64,000 nt of DNA from Pseudomonas putida (GCF_009883635.2 NZ_CP026115.2:5766001-5830000), one strand, 5' to 3'; positions 55,399 to 64,000 are shown, numbered from the stretch's first letter. The notes: generated by a model from the letters alone, not told the origin. Numbers and translations are program-made.

Positions 55399-55988
55399 GA
55401 TGCAATTGAGCTCATCCAGGCGCTGGGGCTTGGCAAAGTTGTGATTGTTGGGTCGTCGCTCGGGGGAATTGCCGCTCAGGTGGTACTGGCGCAGGCGCCA
55501 CAGCTGGTAAGCCATGCCGTACTGATTGGTACGACGCCACCCGGTCAGTTGGCCAAACCCGGTGAAGCCCTGTTCTATGAACTGGCTCGTCGAGAGAATG
55601 ACTTCGAGGATTTTGTAAGCCTTTTTTCGAGCCAACCTCAGATACCAGCCGAGCAGCAGCCGAGGGGGCCTGGGCACGACTGGCTTCACGCATGGCGGAT
55701 CGCAGCCCCCAAGTGCCTGTCGAGTGGGCGGCCCAGCAACTCGGAGACGGCCCCAAGAACCCGGTATTTCCAGCCGAAGCGGTGTTGCATGCACTGGAGA
55801 GTACTACTATCCCCCTACTCCACTTGGGCTCGGGCCACGACATCGTAATCCCGGTCGAAAACTAGTACGCCCTGAACAGTCAGCTGCCGACGCGGACGCT
55901 CGTAAGCTTTCCTAGCGCTGGCCACGGCCCCCATATGCAGTATCCAGAGGCGGCGGCTGCTCACATTGCTGCTTTCATCGCGGCTTAG
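55399..55988 (+). pseudogene. Alpha/beta-hydrolase pseudogene (frameshift plus stop)
   Basis: Fragment of a typical alpha/beta-hydrolase. It enters at 'AIELIQALGLGKVVIVGSSL' with the nucleophile elbow G-S-S-L-G-G, and goes on to 'APQLVSHAVLIGTTPPGQLA'. Near 55670 the frame shifts; then come 'VPVEWAAQQLGDGPKNPVFP', 'IPLLHLGSGHDIVIPVEN', an in-frame TAG at 55864-55866, and 'VSFPSAGHGPHMQYPEAAAA' with the catalytic His. The 5' third, with the oxyanion loop, is missing. It is not functional. It sits next to a LysR tail on the opposite strand, a common pairing, so these may be remains of one locus. Confidence 0.75.
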
Positions 55989-56019
55989 GCTACTCGCGGG
56001 GCCACACGAGTGACCCCTT

Positions 56020-56260
56020 TTAACAGCCGACTACCACTCGCCTGGCATCTCTGCGTACTGCCTGAGGAGGCACGCCAAAACCGCGAACAAACACTTCTCG
56101 TAACCAACGATGCGCCGGATCACGGTGCACCCGTTCCGGCCACAGCATCAGCATCTCAAACCCGTCACGTTCAGCGGCGCCTTGACCACCGTCAGCGCAG
56201 GATTACCGGCCACCAACCGCTGCGATACCATCGCCACCATGTCGGTGCTGGCCCAGGTGG
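56020..56260 (-). pseudogene. Chimeric fragment: LysR C-terminus fused to GlxA C-terminus
   Basis: On the minus strand one frame reads 'STDMVAMVSQRLVAGNPALT', 'FEMLMLWPERVHRDPAHRWL', then 'REVFVRGFGVPPQAVRRDAR', 'RVVVGC' and a stop at 56020. The first part is the end of a LysR effector domain (W-x-x-R-x-H-x-D-P-A-H-R-W-L-R is its usual ending). The second is the end of a GlxA/AraC protein almost identical to the last 20 residues of the regulator at 39959 (REVFIRGFGVPPQAVRRDAR). The joint falls at the shared L-R-E. The fragment has no DNA-binding domain or start and is not functional. It records an illegitimate recombination. Confidence 0.7.
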
Positions 56261-56364
56261 AAGCTGCCCAGGCGCAATCGCCCCAGCAGCATGCCCAAGG
56301 CAATGGCCATAAAAACCGCGATTTCCGGGTTCGAGCGCAGTGCCTGAAGCACGAAGTCGATCAT
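56261..56364 (-). pseudogene. AspT/YidE-like antiporter, N-terminal fragment only
   Basis: Starting at ATG 56364, which overlaps the stop of the MscS gene as ATGA, the frame reads 'MIDFVLQALRSNPEIAVFMA' and 'IALGMLLGRLRLGSFHLG'. This matches the first membrane segment of aspartate:alanine antiporter-like (AspT/YidE) transporters. After about 35 residues similarity stops at the LysR fragment. A full protein has about 550 residues, so only the first helix is left. The coupling with the MscS gene shows it was once in that operon. Confidence 0.65.
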
Positions 56365-57986
56365 CGCTGGCTGTTCTCGGGTGACGACGCCGGGGCGCTG
56401 TACCAGTTCTCCCTGGGTACGACCTTGTCCTGCTCAGGGTCACCCAGATAATGAGGCGACATGATCTGCACGCCATACTCGTTGAACACGTCCTGGATAT
56501 TGGCATGCAGCAGGGTCAGCAGCTCTGCCCGGGGGCGAGGCTCGCTCGGCACGGCCTGGGCCACCAGGCGGTATTCGGGATAGAAATCCGACAAGGCAGT
56601 CTGGAACACCTGGGGTCGAGGGGTATGCAAAACCCCGTCGGTGCGCTTCGCCGCCTCCAGCAGCATCGCCTCGACCTGGCGCCAGGGGGTGTCATAGCCG
56701 ATGGTGACCGTGGTATCGACCACATACCCCTGCCCTTGCACCACACGTGAATAGTTCTTGGTCACTGCCCCGGTGATCATCGAGTTGGGCAGTGTCAGCA
56801 CCTCGCCCAGGCCGGTGCGAATGCTGGTGGTGAACATGCCCAGCTCGGTGACCGTGCCTTCGTGCTCGCCAATGCGCACGTATTCGCCAGGGCGCAGGGT
56901 GCGCGTGTAGGTGAGGATCAGCCCGGCAGCAGCCTGGCCGACCACACTGGTCGCGCCGAGGGAGATCATCAGGCCGATCAGTACCGAAAGCCCCTTGAAC
57001 GCGTCGGTGTCGGCACCCGGCAGATAGGGGTAGGCCATGGCCACAGCAAACAGCCAGATGGCCAGGGCCGTCAGCCGCGTGGTCGGCTGCAGGGTTTCCT
57101 GGGTCAGCCAGCTGATCGTGCCGGGCCGCGCCAGGCGCTCGAGCAGGCGCTTGCTGAAGGCACTGAAGCCACGGGCGATGAAGAAGATCAGCAAGGCGAT
57201 CAGCAGCCCAGGCACTGCATCGACGATACCGGTCAGCACGTGGCGCAACAAACCCAGCAGGTACAGGTTCAGGCTCTCTCCCCACGGCCGCGTATAGGGG
57301 AATCGTTGCAGGACGAAAGTAAGCCATTCATAGGTCAGCAGCAGGATCAACGTCCAGCGCAACAACGCCAGCAGGCGCCGCAACAAGGGGTACAGGTTGC
57401 TCGAGTCGACCAGCTGGGTACGCCCGATGCGCAAGGCGCTGGTGTGTTTGCGCACACGCTGGGGCAACCACGACAGTGCCTTGCCATGCAGCCACAGGCA
57501 GAGTTTGACCAGCGCCAGGTAGATCAAGGTCGCAGCGCCGCTCAAGCCGAGCGCGACCAACAGGAACCGCAAACTGTGTGCCTGCCGGGCTTCTTCCACG
57601 ACCTGGCTCAAGCGTTGGGCAGCCTGTTCGGCGCCCTGGCGAGCATCCAGGTCGGCGCCAATCAGGTCCCCAGTTGAGACGATGAATGCCCGGCGATCAC
57701 CCAGCAGCACCATGTAACTGTCCTGAATCGGGTCCACACTGACCCGGCCAGCAAAGCCCTCGTCGAGCTGTTCATTGATCACCGCTTCGGCGCGCCGGAC
57801 ACGGGCAGCCGGTACTTCGCCCAGCAATGTGGCATGGAAGACCACGATCGAACGGTTGGCGATTTTCAGCTCGGCAGGCTCGGCACTTGCCGACGCCGCC
57901 TCCTCGAATGCTTGACTACTGCCGCACAACAGCGTGGCTGCCAATGCCAGGCACGCCGCCAGGCCGGCAAGCATCCGCCTAGCCAT
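56361..57986 (-). CDS. MscS-family mechanosensitive channel
   Basis: A 541-residue inner-membrane channel. I start at ATG 57986 (MARRMLAGLAACLALAATLL), which gives a proper signal peptide ending near SSQAF; the frame is open to 58037. A periplasmic domain (about 27-165) is followed by several membrane helices. The pore-lining helix reads 'LIGLMISLGATSVVGQAAAG', followed by 'PGEYVRIGEHEGTVTELGMF' and 'TLPNSMITGAVTKNYSRV', the MscS beta-domain signature. The large N-terminal part resembles YbiO/MscK-like members more than small MscS. It releases solutes on hypo-osmotic shock. Its stop overlaps the start of the truncated antiporter. Intact. Confidence 0.9.
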   Translation of the reverse strand: MARRMLAGLAACLALAATLLCGSSQAFEEAASASAEPAELKIANRSIVVFHATLLGEVPAARVRRAEAVINEQLDEGFAGRVSVDPIQDSYMVLLGDRRAFIVSTGDLIGADLDARQGAEQAAQRLSQVVEEARQAHSLRFLLVALGLSGAATLIYLALVKLCLWLHGKALSWLPQRVRKHTSALRIGRTQLVDSSNLYPLLRRLLALLRWTLILLLTYEWLTFVLQRFPYTRPWGESLNLYLLGLLRHVLTGIVDAVPGLLIALLIFFIARGFSAFSKRLLERLARPGTISWLTQETLQPTTRLTALAIWLFAVAMAYPYLPGADTDAFKGLSVLIGLMISLGATSVVGQAAAGLILTYTRTLRPGEYVRIGEHEGTVTELGMFTTSIRTGLGEVLTLPNSMITGAVTKNYSRVVQGQGYVVDTTVTIGYDTPWRQVEAMLLEAAKRTDGVLHTPRPQVFQTALSDFYPEYRLVAQAVPSEPRPRAELLTLLHANIQDVFNEYGVQIMSPHYLGDPEQDKVVPRENWYSAPASSPENSQR

Positions 57987-58483
57987 GAGCGCACACTCCG
58001 AAAGTGGGTATGGGCAGCATCGGCGCTCTCCTGGCAAGCGTGGGTATCAGCAGCGTAGTACACCGCCTGTGGCAAGCAAACGGCGTACACAGTCCAGCGT
58101 TGCCCTGCCGACTACACTCAATGCACACCTGTGTGCACAGAGCCCGCCGCCATGACAACGCTTGGATGGCTGGACCACGGCGGCCTCGAGCGCACCAAGG
58201 TGCCGGGTGCGTTGAGCATTCACTCCCACGCCCATGAGCACTGAACGACGCTATCTGGCTTTTCCGCCTGTCCCCCCTGTTCCGCCGTTGCAGCCGGAAC
58301 AGATATTCAACCCTGCCAAAGGACCCGATACAGGGTGCCGCAAACCCGAACATGGGTGCCATGGCCTGGCGCGCAGATAGCAGTGGTCTACAGGGAGCAT
58401 GGCCGGATTACCCACTTTTTGGAGTTTCCCTGGCTTACAGCAATTCCTGTTCCAACGCTCAGGCAATCGCCGCCCCCGGCACC
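57987..58483. other. Intergenic stretch, about 500 bases
   Basis: Upstream of the MscS gene and downstream of the monooxygenase, both on the minus strand. Several short frames exist on both strands but none has a ribosome site or a domain; 58152-58244 could encode a 30-residue His-rich peptide, which I do not call. The promoter of the MscS gene should lie within the first 200 bases. Confidence 0.4.
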
Positions 58484-60010
58484 TCAAGCGGACAGCGTGA
58501 TGCCTTGTTCCTCAACATATCGGCTCAACACCGCTGTGTCGCCCTCAGGATCGACCATCGCGACATAGGTATCAGGCCGCAATAGATAGGTGGCATTTCT
58601 GGCAATGCCGGCCTGCTCGTACGCAGGCTGCCAAGGGAAAACCTGCAGTGCAATGCCGTGCTGCGTGCACCATTGGGCCAGGTCTGCCTTGGCATCACCG
58701 TACACATGCACGTGCCACGCAATGGCTGTCAGTGATGCGTAGTTGTCCGTCGTGGCTCCAGGCAACCAAGGCAGACGATCACCGCCTTGAACCTCGCCTG
58801 CCTTGCCTTGGCTCAGCGGGCTGTCGCGATAGTCGATGCGGGTTTGCGAAACCACGCGAAACAGGTACTCACGGACACTTTCGCGCTTGTACGCAACGCT
58901 GGCGATGGCTGGCGCGACGTGTGTGCGCACAAATTCGGCGAAGCCGCCTTGTGCGGTAACCAGTGCGAACAGCCTGTCCGTGGTCTCCACCAGTTTGCGG
59001 GCAAAGGCCTGGCGCTCGATCGGGTAGCTGTCGAGCAACCTATCGGCCGCCTTGCCTTTGATCACCGCAGCCAGCTTCCAGGCCAGGTTGTTCGCATCCA
59101 GAATGCCGGTGTTCATGCCCTGCCCGCCTGCCGGGCTGTGGACATGCGCAGCATCGCCAAGCAGAAACGCTCGGCCACGGCGGAAATTATCGGTGACACG
59201 ATGGTGCACGCGATAGGCGGAAAACCAGTTCACCTCAGTGATCTTCAGCTTCAAGCCATTGATGGCGTCATGCCCGACGTCGGCGAACGTCAGCTGCTCA
59301 GGATGCTCTGCACGCTCGTCCCGCACGGTGCCAATCAGGCGGTATTGGTCCTTTTCGCCATAGCACAGCAGCAGCACGAAGTCGGACTTATCAAACGCGA
59401 TGTGTGCCTCACCTGCAGGTTCGATACCCGTTACCCGAACATCCGCCACATAAAAAAGCTGCTTGTAGGTACCGCCCTCGAAACCACTGCCAAGGGCATG
59501 ACGAACGAGCGAATGGGCGCCATCACACCCGGCCAAATACGCCGCAGTGCATGCCACTTCCTGCCCATCAGCCTGTTTCAGTGTGGCGGTGACATGGCTT
59601 TCCCCTTCTTCGAAGGACAGCAGTTCGGTTTGCCGTTCCACGTTCACGCCCAGCGCATGGAGCTGCTGCTCCAGCAAGCGCTCATGACGGTCCTGGGGAT
59701 AGATCAACACGAAGGGGTAGGCAGAAATCGCCGCGCCGGCATCCGTCAAGGGGATGCGTGCTCTGCGCCGGCCTCGGGCCCACAGGTTCATGGCCGGTGT
59801 CTTGTAGCCGGCATCGATCACCGCCTCGGCGAGGTCAAGCTGGCGATAGAGCTCCAGCGTGCGGGCTTGAACGGCCATGGCACGCGACGCTTCGCCCGGG
59901 CCGCTGCTCTTGTCGATGATCCTGACGGCAACACCCTGCCGGGTGAGCCAAAGCGCCAGCGTCAGCCCGGTCGGGCCGGCACCTGCAATGAGAACGTCGG
60001 TTTGCGCCAT
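58484..60010 (-). CDS. FAD-dependent aromatic monooxygenase (class A)
   Basis: A 508-residue flavoprotein starting at ATG 60010 (MAQTDVLIAGAGPTGLTLAL); frames further upstream run through the kinase gene. It has the FAD motif G-A-G-P-T-G, 'AGCDGAHSLVRHALG' (the D-G motif) and 'GDAAHVHSPAGGQGMNTGIL' (the G-D motif binding FAD and NAD(P)H). The PheA/TfdB-like family hydroxylates phenols or polyketides with O2 and NADPH. The C-terminal thioredoxin-like region is present. The P-loop kinase gene ends 16 bases upstream, so they form one operon. The substrate cannot be read. Confidence 0.88.
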   Translation of the reverse strand: MAQTDVLIAGAGPTGLTLALWLTRQGVAVRIIDKSSGPGEASRAMAVQARTLELYRQLDLAEAVIDAGYKTPAMNLWARGRRRARIPLTDAGAAISAYPFVLIYPQDRHERLLEQQLHALGVNVERQTELLSFEEGESHVTATLKQADGQEVACTAAYLAGCDGAHSLVRHALGSGFEGGTYKQLFYVADVRVTGIEPAGEAHIAFDKSDFVLLLCYGEKDQYRLIGTVRDERAEHPEQLTFADVGHDAINGLKLKITEVNWFSAYRVHHRVTDNFRRGRAFLLGDAAHVHSPAGGQGMNTGILDANNLAWKLAAVIKGKAADRLLDSYPIERQAFARKLVETTDRLFALVTAQGGFAEFVRTHVAPAIASVAYKRESVREYLFRVVSQTRIDYRDSPLSQGKAGEVQGGDRLPWLPGATTDNYASLTAIAWHVHVYGDAKADLAQWCTQHGIALQVFPWQPAYEQAGIARNATYLLRPDTYVAMVDPEGDTAVLSRYVEEQGITLSA

Positions 60011-60026
60011 GATCTCATCTCGCACA

Positions 60027-60650
60027 CTAAAGGTTGTTTGAGGCCAGCACGCCCTGAATCTCGGCGACCACCTGCTGTGTCGCGTCTTCGACCGTTCCTT
60101 CGTTACGACACAGCACCCAGCCATGGTCGGCAACCGCCCGCTCGAATGCCTCGGTACAGGCGACCTGCTCATCCAGCCGGCGGATCACCGTACTGCCCAG
60201 CCCCCGCGTACGTGCCGCTGCCCTCGCCCAGGAGGTGTCAGGCGAGGTGACCACGCCGACATGCAGGTCCGGCACTTGCACGTTGCGCTCGCGGTTCATC
60301 TGCAGGATCTCGGCAAACGGGACTGCCCGGCGAAAGGCGGCATCGGAGGGGTACCAGCGATCGATCAGGATGATGCTGTTGGCCGGTTGCCTGGGCAGCA
60401 CGTTGCGGGAAATCCACGCGCGGCTGTCGGCCAGGCGCGCACAGACCTTCAGTTCCAGCTCCTGGCAGGGGTTTCTTGCCAAGTGATTGACCAGCGCCAT
60501 GGTCTCGCCCCTGAAGGGGTCGCTTTTCTTCTCGCACAGCCGGATCACCTTCCTGTTGTCTGCCCTCAGGGCTTGGGTAACAGCCTCCAGCAAGGTGGTC
60601 TTGCCGGTGCCCTTTGGGCCATCGAGCGCGATGAATAGTGGACGATTCAT
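60027..60650 (-). CDS. Thymidylate-kinase-like P-loop NTPase
   Basis: A 207-residue protein with Walker A GPKGTGKTT (residues 11-19) and 'IILIDRWYPSDAAFRRA', the D-R-W/Y motif of dTMP kinases. The LID region 'DTSWARAAARTRGLGSTVIR' is Arg-rich as expected. The true core Tmk is normally beside holB in another locus, so this is more likely a paralogue for a nucleotide-like or other substrate. It lies upstream of a flavin monooxygenase with a 16-base gap, which suggests a shared pathway. A palindromic AGTAC-N4-GTACT site lies in its promoter region at 60755. Confidence 0.78.
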   Translation of the reverse strand: MNRPLFIALDGPKGTGKTTLLEAVTQALRADNRKVIRLCEKKSDPFRGETMALVNHLARNPCQELELKVCARLADSRAWISRNVLPRQPANSIILIDRWYPSDAAFRRAVPFAEILQMNRERNVQVPDLHVGVVTSPDTSWARAAARTRGLGSTVIRRLDEQVACTEAFERAVADHGWVLCRNEGTVEDATQQVVAEIQGVLASNNL

Positions 60651-60754
60651 TTTTCAATACTGCTTGCGAGCTGCTCTGGATACCGAGAACCACATGATGC
60701 ACCGAAACGTTGCCACGGTCTCGCCTGTCTGCCTGATGGCCATAAACAGGCAGG

Positions 60755-60768
60755 AGTACATTTGTACT
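60755..60768. promoter_or_regulatory. LexA2-like palindrome AGTAC-N4-GTACT
   Basis: AGTAC (60755-60759) and GTACT (60764-60768), flanked by GG and CC, a perfect palindrome with the same ATTT centre as the site at 7193. It lies about 105 bases upstream of the kinase start (60650, minus strand) and just after the SDR stop. It could regulate the kinase-monooxygenase operon. Confidence 0.35.
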
Positions 60769-60794
60769 CCGCCTGTATTTCGCCATCCTGATGC

Positions 60795-61547
60795 TCAGAT
60801 CTGTGCCTGGCCACCGTCCACGAATAGCTCCGCCCCGTTGACGAAGCTGGCATCGTCGCTGGCCAGGAACACCGCCGCATTGGCGATCTCGACCGGCTCG
60901 CCCACCCGCCCCAGCGGCACCTGCGCCGCCAGATAATCCAGCAGGCCCTGCTGTTGCCCGGCATCCGGCCCGGCGAGCTCGACCAGCCCGGGAGTACGTG
61001 TGGCGCCTGGGCTGAGCGTATTGACCCGGACTGCGCGGTCCTTCAGGTCCAGGATCCAGCTACGGGCCAAGGCCCGCACGGCGGCCTTGGAAGCCGAATA
61101 CACACTGAATGCCGCCGTACCGGAGCTGCCGGCCGTGGAGCCAGTCAGAATGATCGATGCGTTCTGCGCCAGCAGCGGCAGCGCCTTCTGCACGGTAAAC
61201 AGCACCCCTTTCACGTTGCGGTCGAAGGTATCGTCATAGTGGGCCTCGGTAATCTCGCCCAGGGGCAGCATGGAACCGCCGCCAGCGTTGGCAAACAGCA
61301 CATCCAGGCGCCCTTTTTCCTGACCGATGCGGGCATAGAGTTCATCCAGTTGCTCCAGCCGGGTGGAGTCGACCGCAATGCCGGTGGCATTGCCAACCAG
61401 CGCCACGGCCTTGTCCAGCTCCGCCTGACGGCGCCCGGTGATGTAGACATGGGCCCCCTCCTCGGCAAAGCGTTTTGCCGTGGCCAGGCCGATGCCGGTG
61501 GTGCCGCCAGTGACCAGTGCGATCTTGCCTTCGAGTTTCTTGCTCAT
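60795..61547 (-). CDS. Short-chain dehydrogenase/reductase
   Basis: A 250-residue classical SDR: nucleotide motif '[20 protein letters not shown]', '[20 protein letters not shown]', catalytic Ser in '[17 protein letters not shown]', Y-x-x-x-K in '[12 protein letters not shown]', and the C-terminal '[16 protein letters not shown]'. AAACACC precedes the ATG, with GGGAGAAAC as ribosome site. The gene diverges from the LysR regulator at 61652 with about 105 bases between them, the standard arrangement of a LysR-controlled target, so it is likely induced by that regulator's ligand. Substrate unknown. Complete. Confidence 0.9.
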   Translation of the reverse strand: MSKKLEGKIALVTGGTTGIGLATAKRFAEEGAHVYITGRRQAELDKAVALVGNATGIAVDSTRLEQLDELYARIGQEKGRLDVLFANAGGGSMLPLGEITEAHYDDTFDRNVKGVLFTVQKALPLLAQNASIILTGSTAGSSGTAAFSVYSASKAAVRALARSWILDLKDRAVRVNTLSPGATRTPGLVELAGPDAGQQQGLLDYLAAQVPLGRVGEPVEIANAAVFLASDDASFVNGAELFVDGGQAQI

Positions 61548-61651
61548 GGTGTTTCTCCCGTAGAGGTGGTGAGTTGCTGTGAGGAGAAGCGTATCGACTA
61601 ACCTGTCCTTTCAAAATAGAATCATTCGAAAGCCATCATTACAGAAATGAA

Positions 61652-62575
61652 ATGCCAAGAATTCCGGATTTCGAAGGCCTGGCGATGTTCGCCAAAGTGG
61701 CCGAAGAAGGCTCTTACGCCGCAGCCTCAAGGACCATGGGCGTGTCAGTGCCCACGGTCTCGCGTGCGGTAGCGCGCCTTGAAGAACGACTGGGTGCGCG
61801 CCTGTTCAACCGTACCTCGCGCCAGCTCTCACTGACGGAATTCGGCCAGCGCATGGTCGAGCAAGCCAGTGCGCTGTATCGCCAGGCCGAGGAAATGGAA
61901 AGCGAAGCCCAGGAGCTGTCGGTGCAACCGCGCGGGCTGGTGCGCCTGGCCGTGCCGATGTCCTTCGGCTTGCGCTGGGTCGCGCCGCTGCTGCCCGAGT
62001 TGCTGGCGCAATACCCTGGGCTGGAACTCGACCTGCATCTGTCCGACTCGACCGTCGACCTGGTCGCCGAGGGTTTCGACGCAGCCTTGCGCATCGCCGC
62101 CCTGCCCGACTCATCACTGGTGGCGCGGCGTATCTGTGCGGTAAGCCAGTACCTGGTAGCGGCGCCGTCCTACCTTGCCCGCCATGGCCACCCCACGCAC
62201 CCGCGCGAGCTGGCTGGCCATGCCTGCATGAGCTACGCCTACCGCGCCCGCAGCCAGGTCTGGCGCTTCAGCCACGCCGACGGCAGCGAGCACGACGTGA
62301 CGCCCCGCGGGCCGCTGCGGGTGACCAACTCGGATGCCTTGATCGCGCCCTTGCTGGCGGGCATGGCGATTGCCGAACTACCGGAATTCATCGCCGCCGA
62401 GTACCTCGCCGACGGCCGCCTCGAGCAGCTGCTGCCCGCATGGCGGATGACCCAAGGGGGCCTGTACTTCGTGACCCCGTCCGCACGTACTCGGCCGCGC
62501 AAGGTCCAGGCACTGGCCGATTTCTTCGTGGAACGGTTGTCGAGCCCGCAGTGGCGATTGCAGCCGCCCGGGTAG
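61652..62575 (+). CDS. LysR-family transcriptional regulator
   Basis: A 307-residue regulator. The N-terminal winged HTH reads 'LAMFAKVAEEGSYAAASRTM', 'GVSVPTVSRAVARLEERLGA' and 'RLFNRTSRQLSLTEFGQRM'. The effector domain follows from about residue 90 with 'GLVRLAVPMSFGLRWVAPLL' and 'FDAALRIAALPDSSLVARRI'. It belongs to the CrgA/YafC-like group that often represses a divergent oxidoreductase gene. It diverges from the SDR at 61547, and both promoters share the 61548-61651 gap. Complete. Confidence 0.92.
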   Translation: MPRIPDFEGLAMFAKVAEEGSYAAASRTMGVSVPTVSRAVARLEERLGARLFNRTSRQLSLTEFGQRMVEQASALYRQAEEMESEAQELSVQPRGLVRLAVPMSFGLRWVAPLLPELLAQYPGLELDLHLSDSTVDLVAEGFDAALRIAALPDSSLVARRICAVSQYLVAAPSYLARHGHPTHPRELAGHACMSYAYRARSQVWRFSHADGSEHDVTPRGPLRVTNSDALIAPLLAGMAIAELPEFIAAEYLADGRLEQLLPAWRMTQGGLYFVTPSARTRPRKVQALADFFVERLSSPQWRLQPPG

Positions 62576-62638
62576 CGCCGGGGCTTTCTGCTGTACTGTA
62601 CGTCACGTGTTTCCCTCTTATTTCCAGGCACCGGCCCA

Positions 62639-64000
62639 ATGACCTCTGACCCTCAAGTAAACCTGACCAACTGTGATCGTGAGCCGATCCAGGTTCCAGG
62701 CAGCATTCAACCCCACGGCTGCTTGCTCGCCTGCGATGCGTCAGCGACGGTCGTGCTGCGTCATTCGCTGAACTTGCCGCAGATGCTTGGGGTGACGGGC
62801 GCAATCAATGGTCAGAAATTGCACGCCGTGCTGGGCGAAGAAGTGGCCCACACCCTGCGCAACTCGCTTGCCCGCACCCGCGAAGGCACGCGGCCATCGC
62901 AGACCTTCAACGTGCAGCTGCCTTCAGGCCAGGCGTTCGATGTCTCGGCCCATGTGTTCAAAGGCACTGCGATCATCGAGTTCGAGCCCGCCGGCGCCAG
63001 CATTGCCGAGCCCATCGAACTCGCACGCACGCTGATCGCCCAACTGCGCGAAGTCGACCAGACCCACAAGCTGTTCCGCGACGCCGCCCGTTTCGTGCGG
63101 GCAGTGCTCGGGTATGACCGCGTGATGATCTACCAGCTGGGTACCGACGGCGCCGGCAAAGTCGTGGCGGAAGCCAAACGTGGCGACCTGGAAAGCTTCC
63201 TTGGCCAGTACTTTCCGGCCTCCGACATCCCCCAGCAGGCCCGTGCCCTGTATCTGCGCAACCCGATCCGGATCATCTCCGATGCCACGTTCAAGACGGT
63301 CGCCATCGACCCGGTGCTGGACCTGTCCGGCGAGCCCCTTGACCTCTCCTACGCGCACCTGCGCAGCGTTTCGCCGATCCACTGCGAATATCTGACCAAC
63401 ATGGGCGTGGGTGCCTCGATGTCGATCTCGGTGATCGTCAATGGCGCACTCTGGGGGCTGATCGCCTGCCACCATTACGCACCGCGCACCCTGGCCATGG
63501 GCCAACGGGTGGCGGCGGAAATGTTCGGCGAGTTCTTCTCGCTGCACATCGAGACGCTGCGTACCCGGCAGAACCTCGAAGCGGCCGTCAACGTCCACAA
63601 GGCACTGGACTCGCTGCAGCGCGATGCCAACCATGCGCCCGACATCGAGGCGTTCTTCCACTCGCGCCTGGGCCAATTCCAGTCGCTGATCCCGTGCGAC
63701 GGCATCGGCATGTCGATGCAGGGGCGCTGGAGTTCGATCGGCCTGACACCCCCCAAGGCCGCCATTGCCGACCTGCTGGGCCTTGCCCAGGGGGTCAGCG
63801 AAGGCAAGACCTGGGCGTCCAACCGGCTATCCATGGCTCACCCCGTGGCCCAGGACTACTTCACCGAAGTCTCCGGCGTGCTGATCATCCCCATGTCGCA
63901 GCAGCCAAGGGATTACCTCATGCTGTTCCGCAAGGAGGTGGTCGAGACGCTGGACTGGGCCGGCGACCCGAACAAGACCTACGAGAGTGGCGCGCTGGGC
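62639..64000 (+). CDS. bphP: Bacteriophytochrome, N-terminal 454 codons (3' end outside window)
   Basis: The frame starts at ATG 62639 and is open to the window end. Residues 1-24 read 'MTSDPQVNLTNCDREPIQVP', with Cys 12 as the biliverdin-attachment residue of bacterial phytochromes. A PAS domain, then a GAF domain ('GYDRVMIYQLG', the key 'YFPASDIPQQARALY', 'SPIHCEYLTNMGV', 'ISVIVNGALWGLIACHHYAP') and the start of the PHY domain follow. A histidine kinase is expected beyond the window. The protein senses red/far-red light and signals through a two-component pathway, in the cytosol. It lies 63 bases after the LysR gene on the same strand, but probably has its own promoter. Confidence 0.92.
   Translation, partial: MTSDPQVNLTNCDREPIQVPGSIQPHGCLLACDASATVVLRHSLNLPQMLGVTGAINGQKLHAVLGEEVAHTLRNSLARTREGTRPSQTFNVQLPSGQAFDVSAHVFKGTAIIEFEPAGASIAEPIELARTLIAQLREVDQTHKLFRDAARFVRAVLGYDRVMIYQLGTDGAGKVVAEAKRGDLESFLGQYFPASDIPQQARALYLRNPIRIISDATFKTVAIDPVLDLSGEPLDLSYAHLRSVSPIHCEYLTNMGVGASMSISVIVNGALWGLIACHHYAPRTLAMGQRVAAEMFGEFFSLHIETLRTRQNLEAAVNVHKALDSLQRDANHAPDIEAFFHSRLGQFQSLIPCDGIGMSMQGRWSSIGLTPPKAAIADLLGLAQGVSEGKTWASNRLSMAHPVAQDYFTEVSGVLIIPMSQQPRDYLMLFRKEVVETLDWAGDPNKTYESGALG

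Noticed and set aside
56862..57677. Plus-strand open frame (271 codons, Gln-rich)
   Set aside because: Antisense to the MscS channel gene; low-complexity and without a ribosome site.
58787..60250. Long plus-strand open frame (487 codons)
   Set aside because: It is antisense to the flavin monooxygenase and kinase genes, which have full sets of motifs; G+C-rich DNA gives long antisense frames.

Overview
The window looks like a chromosomal segment of a Pseudomonas species, most likely of the P. putida group. The signs are two full-length MvaT/H-NS-type xenogeneic silencers, Pseudomonas-type chemotaxis, MscS, LysR, GlxA and bacteriophytochrome genes, and IS5- and IS66-family elements. I read it as DNA around the replication terminus. 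A 28-bp dif-like XerC/XerD site lies at 37846-37873, and GGGNAGGG (KOPS-type) octamers change orientation across it: by eye six of seven point rightward on its left, and all three point leftward on its right.

Layout. Positions 1-1953 are core-like: a CBS-domain protein tail and a methyl-accepting chemotaxis protein. Positions 2000-4943 hold small accessory genes and two copies of a dispersed, hairpin-rich repeat. At 5020-7159 a tyrosine recombinase and a KfrA-like DNA-binding coiled-coil protein are divergently transcribed and look like the integration/maintenance module of an island. Positions 7491-33583 are a dense defence island. It contains a HEPN-motif protein plus a PD-(D/E)xK protein, a complete three-gene pPIWI-RE cassette (REase-fold protein, DinG-type Fe-S helicase, PIWI/RNase H protein), a Gabija-type pair (OLD nuclease and UvrD-like helicase) followed by an orphan gene, an ImmA/IrrE-type peptidase, an MvaT paralogue, a three-gene ABC-3C conflict system with a nuclease-like component, and a Hachiman pair (HamA, HamB). 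Positions 34640-39937 are a low-density zone around dif with two tandem 'MvaT N-domain only' proteins and broken genes (integrase, HNH nuclease, a HAD hydrolase with an in-frame TAG).

Positions 39959-44310 are a metabolic cluster: a GlxA-family regulator divergent from two short-chain dehydrogenases, a carboxymuconolactone-decarboxylase-like protein and an MDR-type oxidoreductase. Positions 44446-54044 are accessory again: an ankyrin protein, an IS66-type element next to a pRiA4b ORF-3 gene, a second MvaT paralogue, and an esterase whose 5' end is replaced by an IS5-family (IS427-like) insertion with a CTAG duplication. Positions 54600-56364 are a scar of fragments: IS-end repeats, an alpha/beta-hydrolase pseudogene, a chimeric LysR/GlxA tail and a truncated AspT-like gene. 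From 56361 to the end the sequence is core-like: an MscS channel, a flavin monooxygenase with a P-loop kinase, an SDR with a divergent LysR, and the first 454 codons of a bacteriophytochrome.

How the parts fit. The terminus/dif region seems to be a landing zone for foreign DNA. The defence genes form tight overlapping operons (ATGA junctions), while MvaT-type silencers and silencer-like fragments sit among them and may tune their expression. Three sites related to the LexA2 box (AGTAC-N4-GTGCT) could place some genes under DNA-damage control. All functional calls come from motifs read by eye; no database search was run.
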